Shown one piece after another: positions 33,765-43,100 of a DNA stretch of 64,000 bases; position 1 is the first letter of the stretch, and the number at the start of each line of letters is the position of its first letter. The stretch is taken from NCBI GenBank assembly GCA_023974075.1, contig JAMFTG010000732.1:37501-101500 (forward strand), given 5' to 3'. The translations under genes were made by a program, and so were the position numbers. Origin of the DNA: Chaenocephalus aceratus (Eukaryota; Chordata; Actinopteri; Perciformes; Channichthyidae). The notes under the pieces are model-generated. The model made no database searches. It was not told where the DNA came from and saw only the letters and a program-made list of their open reading frames with translations.

Positions 33765-34900
33765 TGGGTATCGAGAACCGGTACTAAGTCAGTACCGGTT
33801 CCTGATTGGACGGTATTGGTATACCGTTAAGCCGCTGGACAAACGGGGCTGCTATCGGTATATGAATTACGCTACTTCCTGAGGCTGTGGCCACACGAGG
33901 ACGAAAACGGTCGTTTGCGTTACTGTTTAGTGTCATATAGACCGTTCGGCCACACGAGGACGACCGAATACGTCACTAAAGTTTAAACAATTCTGGTTGG
34001 TTGGGGACCCTCATCCCGTGTGACCTATCCGGTTTAAGTACCCCTCTGATTGGCCACTCGTCATCTCTCCTAACAGCGCTCTTATTACTGTGAGACTCCC
34101 GGGGTCAGACCATAGCAGGGGCAGACGCAACATCTTGCAAGAAACAGCATCTCCAGGCTTCTTAACATTTTACAACCTATTAATGATGCATACCCACTTA
34201 ACGGGAAGAACTCAGCTAACAGACGATATTAACCATTTGACCCACGGAACAGAAGTCCAACACCAAGAGTCTAAATCAACACTTAAAACGGGCTAACGGG
34301 GCTAACGGCTACTTTAGCACATAACTGGCAAAAGCGATATTTTCTACGTAATTGTATCTGCACAAACAACATCTCACATGAAAGCTGATTCCATTGGTGT
34401 AAGTCTCATCACTGTACGACCAAAGCTCGCTGAACTAGCAGCCAGGAAAGAGCAAGAAAAACATCTTCCCTTTACGTAGCCATGGTGATAGTTATAAAAC
34501 AGAAAACTGCATAAAAACAGTTAATCCAATGTCTCGGTGTAACTTTAAAATGATAACTAATAATCCATCAATTATTAATAATAAACGCAATATAATGGTT
34601 AGCCGGCCGGAGCTTCCGGTGTAGGAGGTGCGCACGCAGCGTCTCGTTGTTTACATGGATTTATGAACTGCCCCTAATTCCCGCCCCCTTCCAGAGACAC
34701 ACTGTCAAACACACTCATACCTGCTTGGTATGACATTGAAACAGCTACATTAAATAATAAATAAAAATAAATTACAATAAAATGACTGTTGTTTAATCTT
34801 CACATCTTGTAATCATGTCTATAATTTTGAGCACCAAATGATTGAAAAGTATCGATAAGAGTATTGAAAAATACCGGTATCGATAAAATCCTAACGATAC
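33765..34900. mobile_element. Old hAT-type element with GGTATCGA ends
   Basis: Left TAGGGATGGGTATCGAGAAC; right ends ...CGGTATCGATAAAATCCTAA, then CGATACCTACC. These imperfect inverted ends are of a type common in fish hAT elements. No transposase; about 1.1 kb, with possible nested DNA inside. Confidence 0.55.
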
Positions 34901-35197
34901 CTACCTTTGGGTATTTTATTTACAGTCAGTTTTTTTTGTCTACAGTACTGTTGGTTCCTGTTTTTACCATGTCAAGAAATATGTTTATTAATATGTTATA
35001 TTTAATATATTACATGTGCTTATATAAATATGGATGTTTCCTCCTGGCTTTGAACCCTATGGTAGTCCTTATCACTACGGATGTGATATATCTTTGACCA
35101 TAAGAGGGATCTGGGGGGCGCTGTTCAGACTCGGGGTCTAATCAGGTTGGATGTGGCAGGCTATATAATGAATAACCACTAGAGGTGCTCTCACTGA

Positions 35198-35218
35198 GTT
35201 TCCGCAGTGTAGTGGTTA
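35198..35218 (+). pseudogene. tRNA-Val 5' fragment, broken by another sequence
   Basis: GTTTCCGCAGTGTAGTGGTTA is the first 21 nt of tRNA-Val (one change, T8C). It then switches abruptly to gaggcgaagtcacgcccatc, a sequence seen again at 38453-38513 where the equivalent tRNA is missing. Confidence 0.8.
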
Positions 35219-35641
35219 AAGAGGCGAAGTCACGCCCATCTACTTCCGGCCCATGGGACCTTATTTCGGGAACAATTATGTATTGAAGTCTGAACATTTC
35301 AACTGTAAAGATGTGTATACAGTCCATGAAGGCAGCAGACAAACTACTACACTTTCTCACTTTGTCTAATTAGAGCCAGGTGTTAATTTTCACATGAAAA
35401 GCATGTTGAGTAAAAATTGTTGAGTCGATTTTAGAGCCCCGGTTACCATGGCTTGTGAAATGAACAGTGTGTATGTAAGTTTAGTGTGTATGTTATAATT
35501 GTTGATATAACTTTTGTTAAGCATCAGTTTCATCTTTAATGCAGGGCCTGACACATTGGAAGTGTCTTACACCCTTCAAAAGTAAAGTTTCAAAGGGTGT
35601 TGTGGGGTTCACTATATCTTACAAGCAGGTAGTTGAATATT

Positions 35642-35692
35642 CGCCCTGACGGGGACTCGAACCCGGGTCTCCTGTTTGACAAGCGGCAAAGT
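35642..35692 (-). pseudogene. tRNA-Asp-like 3' half, head-to-head with tRNA-Val
   Basis: The minus strand reads TTGCCGCTTGTCAAACAGGA, GACCCGGGTTCGAGTCCCCG: anticodon loop TTGTCAA and a good T-arm, but an unpaired anticodon stem and no 5' half. Four more copies lie at the same distance upstream of other tRNA-Val genes. Confidence 0.6.
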
Positions 35693-35703
35693 CTCTTTCA
35701 TCT

Positions 35704-35776
35704 GTTTCCGTAGTGTAGTGGTTATCACGTTCGCCTAACACGCGAAAGGTCCCCGGTTCGAGACCGGGCGGAAACT
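35704..35776 (+). tRNA. tRNA-Val (AAC)
   Basis: 73 nt with anticodon loop CTAACAC, otherwise as the CAC gene but T-loop GTTCGAGAC. Discriminator T instead of A. Followed by ATGTCTTTTG, a TTTT terminator 10-13 nt downstream. Confidence 0.95.
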
Positions 35777-36569
35777 CATTATGTCTTTTGTTTGCTTCCA
35801 CATATATATCAAATAAATGAAATAGATAGAAAGGCGTCATTGATTGAAAAATGCCAAAATGTCGAGAAAAGCGAAATTATCTTGTAATAATTGACAACAT
35901 TTTTATTTTGTGTTCATGTCAATTATGAGACAGATCGCTATGTGTCCCTTGATTTTCTATTTAACGGATATTACTGATGCGTCCTCGAACTCAGCATTAA
36001 GGGGGCGTCAACATGCACGTGAGTTGCTGTTGCTTTTTGGCGGCTGTGTGTTGCTTATGAAGCAGCGCACCCTGGAAACTATACATTGTGGACTTTGGAA
36101 AGAGCAGAGAAATGTACCTTGTAATTCAAATGACATAGATTCCACAATGGGGATTATTTGAGGTTTTTTTTTGTATTATATGGTCCTAGATTAAAAGTAA
36201 GAAATAGAACATATTGCCTCCCTCTGAACATGTGTAACCAACTGTCAGGATTTGTGTACAGTCCATGAAGGCAGCAGACAAAGGGACATGCATTGACCAA
36301 CTGCATTCCCTAACTCGTCTAATTAGTGTGTGAGTTCATTTTCACATTAAAAACAAGTTGAGTAAAAATTGTATGATTTTTGAGTTTTGTATTGGACACA
36401 ACAACAAAATAGCAATCACGTATGCATTCTATTTCTATGATTATTACCCCCTGTCTAAAAAATAAAACACAGACAAGTTATGTTATTAATGATTTTTTGG
36501 GTATCCCTTTTCCCACAAATGCTCATCAATCACTTTGGGTCACATACTTTAGGAAAGAGCGCCCCCCAG

Positions 36570-36655
36570 CTTGTGGCCAGAAATATATTACATCCGTAGT
36601 GATAAGAACTACCATAGAGAATGAATGGTGAAAGTTAAGGGAGTTAAGCCTTACT
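36570..36655 (+). repeat. 85-bp tRNA-module flanking element
   Basis: Copy of the element described at 28799. Contains gtggccagaaatatattaca, then tccgtagtgataagaactac. Lies about 400 bp before the tRNA-Val at 37050. Confidence 0.75.
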
Positions 36656-36986
36656 ATTGCCGTGCAAGATCCGTAGGTTTCAGTTTGACTCCGGCTCAGG
36701 GCTTTGACAATCTGCTTTCGTTTGAATTGAAAGATTTCATGAGACTCGATTTTAGAGCCCAAGTTATAATGGCTTGTATTTACACAGCATGTAAGTTGAA
36801 CATGTGAATGTTAGAATTGTGCTAAAATAGCTATTGGTTGTTTTGTTATCAATCAGTGTCATCCCCATTGCAGGTCCTGAAGCATTGCATGCCTCTTAAA
36901 CCATTTAAATGTCCTTTTTTATCGCTGAAATGTGTTTTTCTAAGTTGGGCCTTGTGAGTTTCATTGTCTGAAGTGGAGGAAAACTC

Positions 36987-37036
36987 TCGTCGCGACCGGG
37001 AATCGAACCCTGCTCTCCTGTTTGACAGGCGGCAAA
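36987..37036 (-). pseudogene. tRNA-Asp-like 3' half
   Basis: Minus strand: GCCGCCTGTCAAACAGGAGA, GCAGGGTTCGATTCCCGGTC. T-arm recognisable, anticodon stem not paired, 5' half absent. 13 nt from the tRNA-Val start on the opposite strand. Confidence 0.6.
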
Positions 37037-37049
37037 ATCCCTTTGATCT

Positions 37050-37122
37050 GTTTCCGTAGTGTAGTGGTTATCACGTTCGCCTCACACGCGAAAGGTCCCC
37101 GGTTCGAGACCGGGCGGAAACA
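37050..37122 (+). tRNA. tRNA-Val (CAC)
   Basis: 73 nt, loop CTCACAC, acceptor and T-arm fully paired, discriminator A. No run of four T follows within 70 nt: the paralogous GTCTTTTG downstream of 35704 is GTCTTGATTG here. Confidence 0.94.
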
Positions 37123-37197
37123 CATTATGTCTTGATTGTCTCCACTTATAGAAATTAAAAAAGATTGAACAGGCAGCACAGATCGAAGAATAACAAT

Positions 37198-37460
37198 ATG
37201 TAGAGCAGGGCTATTCCATTAGTTTGGAATGGGGGCCGGTTGATGAAAATGATCCAAAGCAAGGGGCCGGGAAAAAGATGCCTTGAAATATGAGCAAGCA
37301 TATTAAGAGCTTTGGATACAGTAAATACTACAACAGCAAGTGGAGCAAGGCCTTTATAGATCTAAATGGCATCTTTCATATCAGATAGATCTTTCATTTT
37401 TGTAAAGCACTTTGAATTGCCTTGTGTTGAAAGGTGCTATATAAATAAACTTGCCTTGCC
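37198..37460. mobile_element. hAT-like remnant and LINE 3' tail
   Basis: gcagggctattccattagtt with gggggccggttgatgaaaat looks like a hAT end. 37400-37455 (aaagcactttgaattgcctt... ...ggtgctatataaataaactt) is a LINE-type 3' tail. The same pair recurs at 56398-56660 by duplication. Confidence 0.5.
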
Positions 37461-37555
37461 TTATGCAATTTAGTAATTCAACATTTATTTTCTAGCTGTT
37501 TGTGCTAATGTGAAATTAATAATTGTTTTATTGTAATTACTTTTGGTGTAATTAT

Positions 37556-38114
37556 TTAAAGGTGGGGTAGGTAAGTTTGAGAAACCGGCTCGAGATACAC
37601 TTTTTGATATATTCCATGGAATGCTCTTAACATCCCGATAGCAATGAATATCTGAAGTGCTTTGACAAAAAATCCATAACAAATTTCATCTGTGGAAGCC
37701 GTAATACTGTAAAAAGTACGACCAATCCAATCCGTTTAGCCGGGCCGGCTAAACGTTCCGGCTCGTCCACACAGCGGCGTGCGTTGACTCTTGCCGGCGG
37801 GCGTGTCTGACACTCGACCAACAACCAATCACATGAATCTCCCGCCCCTGACACACAAGCAGAGCTTGTACTGGCATATGATTTGATTGGCTGACGCTTC
37901 TGCCGAGGCGTCAAAAGTTTATTGCTCAACTTTTGCAGAGAGCCACGCCAGCAACGCTCCGCGTCGCTTCTCACGATGCAGTTCGGCTAAAAGTGACGTC
38001 ACCCCATTCAAAGTGAATGGGCAGAAGCGTTGGAAGCGGATTCTTTTCGGCTGTGTACTTTCACATTTTAGTGCACTCGAGCCGGTTTCTGAAACTTACC
38101 TACCCCACCTTTAA
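37556..38114. mobile_element. TTAA-flanked MITE, copy 2
   Basis: 559 bp; both ends are the TTAAAGGTGGGGTAGGTAAG type, inverted and close to perfect. Central part includes gtgacgtcaccccattcaaa-type sequence. Shares ends with 16456 and 56754. Confidence 0.88.
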
Positions 38115-38264
38115 GTAAGCAAAGCAATGTTTAAAGGCCGCCTGAAATGTACACTAGCTAAGAAATAATAATTAATGTTATATTTAATATATTACATGTG
38201 CTTATATAAATATTGATGTTTCCTCCTGGTTTCGAAACCTAGGACATGTAAACCTAGGACAGTA

Positions 38265-38350
38265 AGGCTCATCTCCCCTAACTTTTATTAATTCATTCTC
38301 TATGGTAGTCCTTATCACTACGGATGTGATATATCTTTGACCATAATAGA
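38265..38350 (-). repeat. 85-bp tRNA-module flanking element, reversed
   Basis: Reverse of the element at 36570, followed by ggggggcgctgttcagactc as at 35110 and 57500. Confidence 0.75.
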
Positions 38351-38513
38351 GGGATCTGGGGGGCGCTGTTCAGACTCGGGGTTGTAATCAGGTTGGATGT
38401 GGCTATATAAATCATAACCACTAGGGGTGCGTGAAGGTGAGCCGTGTATAGAGAGGCGAAGTCCCGCCCATTTACTTCCGACCCATGGGACCTTATTTCG
38501 GGAAAAATTATGT

Positions 38514-38980
38514 GGTGGGGCAGGCTTCCTGGAGCACAGGTACTTCCTCAGATCCTTAATTTCCTGGAAGCTCCTGGCGTAGTCCAGAAACGACAGCAGG
38601 CTGTCCTTGCTAGGCCCTTGGGGGTTGAAGGTCCCACCTCTCTCCTCCTCGTCCACCTTGTCCATCAGGTAGAGGGTGTAGCCGACGTCATTCTCTAGGA
38701 GCCACCTGTACAGTTTCCCCTTATATTTTCCGAACTGTAGCACGTACTCCCCCGTCACCTCGAGTCGGTCGGATACATCCCCTCCCCTCTGAAGGACCTC
38801 AGTGAGAGCATTTGTCCTCACATGCTCATGCTTCTGAACGGCAGACTTGTACTGAAGGAAAGGATTTTTTTTAATTATCATACCCTCCTCTGAAGGGTCC
38901 TGTCTCAGGTGGCCAGATGGACCCTTCCTGAAAGACACTGTCATCTTTCCTGGGAAGAATATGGTTGTCTTCATTATCTC
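38514..38980 (-). pseudogene. DUF6729-like gene fragment, copy 1 (N-terminal part)
   Basis: Acceptor CTGTGTGCAG precedes an exon reading MKTTIFFPGKMTVSFRKGPS, then GEYVLQFGKYKGKLYRWLLE, NDVGYTLYLMDKVDEEERGG and DYARSFQEIKDLRKYLCSRK. This resembles the N-terminal part of a multicopy fish protein family that in my recollection carries DUF6729 (function unknown). Sequence stops being family-like at about 38514, where repeat sequence shared with 35219-35280 begins. No downstream exons follow, so it is a truncated copy. Copy 2 is at 48400-49910. Confidence 0.55.
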
Positions 38981-39126
38981 CTGCACACAGCAAAACACAA
39001 TGCAAAATATATATTAAGAAGTGCACAAATCATCATACTGTTATATTAGCAGAGTTATTCATTTCATTCATTCACGTTAACCAGGATTTGTATAGGTAAC
39101 ACATGTTATATTACATGATCAGACAG

Positions 39127-39184
39127 GCAGACAAACAAACAAACAAACAAACAAACAAACAAACAAACAAACAAACAAACAAAC
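39127..39184. repeat. CAAA microsatellite
   Basis: About 14 copies of AAAC. Confidence 0.9.
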
Positions 39185-39604
39185 AGAGGGGCAGGTGGGC
39201 AGGAAGATTTATTATGTATTGCCCTGTCAATGTGAGTGAACTCACTTTATTTCATGTTTACATTAATTGGGATTTGTAATGACTAGGTAACAACTGTTCT
39301 ATTACATGAACAGACAGACTGAAAAGCTGATGTGTAACATCTTTAGCCATAAAATAATAACAAAAGTATAATAGAAGATAGCAAAACAACAGTTTTAAGA
39401 CTGAATACTGTAGTATTTACCCGATTAAAATGTACTGTAGTAAGTAGAGCTGCAGCGATGAAAAGAGTGAAATGATGCAGTATTTTGGATCAGTGTTAAC
39501 AAGATACACCTGTAAAACACATTTGACAGCTATGTTGCCATGTGTAATGAGTAATAAATCAGCTGCTGTTAAAGCTGACATTTACTGTAAATACATGACG
39601 ATAG

Positions 39605-39954
39605 TGTGGCGGCTCAATACCCAGTTACATTTGAGTCGCCCAGAGGCTAAACTTGGCTTTAAACTGTGACGCGTTTTCGAAAAGAAAGTCCATGTTGAAA
39701 CAATATAGTTGTAAGGATATTTAATAAACAAAATCAAAACATAGTAACTATGGACAAAAAACGGTCAACAGAAAAAATGACAGCACAAGCTCACCCTCTG
39801 TCATGTGCACTCGACATCAACCAGGTGACTTATATAACCAAACCACACCCATGTGGCAATTACCGGAAGTGCTCAACAAGAAAATAAAGGTGACGTAAAT
39901 AATAATGATAATACAAATAATGAACTTGAGCTAAGTAGTGTTATGGCACCTACA
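39605..39954 (-). repeat. BEL/Pao 3' LTR
   Basis: 350 bp. On the plus strand it runs TGTGGCGGCTCAATACCCAG to TTATGGCACCTACA. Identical by eye to 46314-46663. Confidence 0.96.
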
Positions 39955-40163
39955 ATACCGGCCCCTAATTATCATTTCGCAAAATTATAATTACTATAAT
40001 AAATTACAATACACACAAAATATACGTTCAGATCTCTTTCTTGGATTATTTGTTCAGAGTTTATATGTTGCAGTCTTTTTGGAAAAGTGATCATCTTTTC
40101 TCACTAATCAGTATCAATAAAAATGATTCGGTTTGTGTGTGTGCAGGGGGTAGGATAGTCCAT

Positions 40164-43100
40164 TTAGACATGGCAAAAGTCCTCTGACTCCTGAAGAAGG
40201 CTAACTTTGTTAATTGGTCTGCTCAGGAAACCAGTCTTGGTCTTGATCCGAAGCATACGCACGAGTCCCTTTTTGTCAACGATGGTCTCAGCAACTTTTC
40301 CAGTAAGCCAGGAGTTCCGAGGCGCCGAGTCATCCATAATGATCACGATGTCTCCTGGTGTGAAGTTGCGTCTGATTTTTGACCATTTCTGTCGTTCTTG
40401 AAGTAGGGGAAGATATTCTTTAATCCACCTTTTCCAGAATAAATCTGACATATACTGAACTTGTCTCCACCTGCGGCGAGCGTAAATGTCTTCCTTTTGA
40501 AACAGTCCTGGTGGCAGGGATGGTCTTGTCTTAAGGAGCAAAAGATGATTCGGTGTCAGTGCTTCTAGGTCGTTTAGATCTGTAGAAGCTCTGGTGATTG
40601 GACGGCTATTGAGAATAGCTTCTGCTTCACATAAGACTGTGTTAAGTCCCTCTTCGTCGAGACTTTGTACATTCAGAGTGGAATTGAGAACCTTTCGTAC
40701 TGATCTGATTAATCTTTCCCAAACACCTCCATGATGTGAGCCAGCTGGGGGATGGAAGATCCAACGAATTCCTTTCTGGAGAAGTGTATTGTGGATCTGA
40801 CCTTGATTCCAACTTTCAATTGCCTCCTTCAACTCGCGTTCGGATCCTACAAAATTAGTGCCATTGTCAGATCTGAGTTCTTTGACTTGACCACGTCTAG
40901 CTATAAAGCGCCGTAGCGCATTGATGAATGAATCAGTGTCAAGAGATGATGCCATTTCAAGGTGAATTGCTCTTATTGCTAAGCATGTGAAAATGACGCC
41001 ATAACGTTTCACAATGCTCCTTCCACGCTTCACTCCAAAGGGTCCGAAATAATCAACTCCAACATATGTGAATGGAGGTTCATCAGGAGAGACTCTATCC
41101 AGGGGCAAATCCGCCATCTGTTGTTGTCCAGGAGTAGCATTTATACGCCTGCAGACTACGCATTTCGACAACGTTCTTCTTATTGCTACGGTAGCTCCAG
41201 GAATCCAATATTGTTGGCGTAGTCGGGATAACATATGGTTGCGCCCACCATGACCCACTTCTTCATGAACATTTCGCAGAATAAGATCGGCAATGTGAAA
41301 GTCTTTAGCCACTATGACAGGATGTTTCATATCCTCCGGCATTGCTGCCCGGCTAAGTCGTCCACCAACCCGTAACACATTATCTTCCAAAATGGGGTTG
41401 AGTTTATGAAGGTGGCTGGTTCTCTTGACGTTTATCCCTTTTCTCAGATTTGAGATTTCATCGATGTACCTCTTTCTTTGGCAAAAACAGATTACCTCTA
41501 TTTCAGCGTTTGCCAGTTCTTCAACTGTGAGACCATTGTTTTCTTGCCTGTTGAGATTCCCTCTCTCCTTTTGTGGTAGATCTCTTTGATGTATGTTATC
41601 TGGAATTAGTTGAGGAAGAACAACACTTGTTTGGTTTCTCTTTCTACTGCGATACAAAAGCAGTCTTTTAAGTCTGAGCATCCATGCTACTGCCCTTTTC
41701 AAACCATTCCAAGAGGAAAAGTGATGGATTAATTGGTTGACAGGATCCATTTCCTCGGACATGATCTGAGTAGTGTTAACGGTTATGCTCCTGACTTCAG
41801 AGTCCTTTAGGGAGATTACTTTCAATCCATCAGGGTTTTGGGGCCACTCATCTTGAGGTCGAAGTAAAAACTGAGGTCCGGACAACCAGTTTTCTTTCTT
41901 CAGAAAATATTTTACAGTCGAACCTCGTGAAGCCATGTCTGCTGGATTGTCTATGGTGTTAACATATCTCCACTGTAGTGCATTTGATACTTTGGCAATT
42001 TCCGAAACTCTATTGGCCACAAAAGTTCTGAACCTTGAGGTGTTGCTGTTGATGTATTTGAGTACGGAAGTGCTGTCTGTCCAAAATACAGAATCTGATA
42101 GTTCCATCTGTAGCTCCCTTCTTAACATGGTGTCTATTCGGCTTGCCATAGTAGCGGCAGTCAGCTCCATGCGAGGGATAGTGGCTGGTTTTAACGGAGC
42201 CACTCTTGCTTTTCCCATTACGAATCCACAATGTGAATGGCCGGAGTTGTTCTGCAGAAACAGGTAACTTACAGTTCCATAACCCTCTTCGCAAGCGTCA
42301 GCGAAATGATGCATTTGAGCAGATGACACCGTTCCAAAGTCGGTAGGTTTGAAGCTTCTGTCGACCTTGAAGTCTTCCAGTTTATGAAGGTCTTGGGTCC
42401 AACTCATCCACTCCTGTGAGATAGATTCTGGTAATTTGTCATCCCAGCCAAGCTTTCTCCTACACAGATCTTGCAGGATCTTTTTTGCAGTGAGGACAAC
42501 TGGTGCCAATATTCCAAGGGGATCATACACTGAACTGACGCTTGAGAGAATCCCCCTTCTTGTGAGTGGCCTATCTTTCAAGATGATTTTGAACTTGAAG
42601 ACGTCAGACTGAATGCACCATTGTACACCCAGTACTCTCTCCACTGGAAGATTGTCATGGTCCAAATCCAGATTTTTTATTTCCTTTGCTCTTTCCATTT
42701 CAGGTATTGCAGCCAACACATGCCGACTGTTACTTATCCATTTTGTTAGTAGAAAGCCTCCCTTGGAACAAATGGCTCGTAGTTCATGATAAAGGGCTGT
42801 TGCCTCTTCTTCTGAAGCTGTTGAAGTGAGGCAGTCGTCTACGTAAAAGTTATTCATAATTGCATTTATGGCTTGAGGGCTGAACTGTTCTAGATTGTCT
42901 TCAGCGCATTTCCTAAGGGCAAAATTTGCACAGCTTGGGGATGAGGTTGCTCCGAAGAGATGCACGGTCATTCTATATTCCACCAGGTTCTGACTGCAGT
43001 CTCCATCAGGCCACCAGAGGAACCGTAAGAAGTCACGGTCTTCACTTGGAACTTTCACTTGGTGAAACATGGCTTCGATGTCTGCAGTGATGACAACAGG

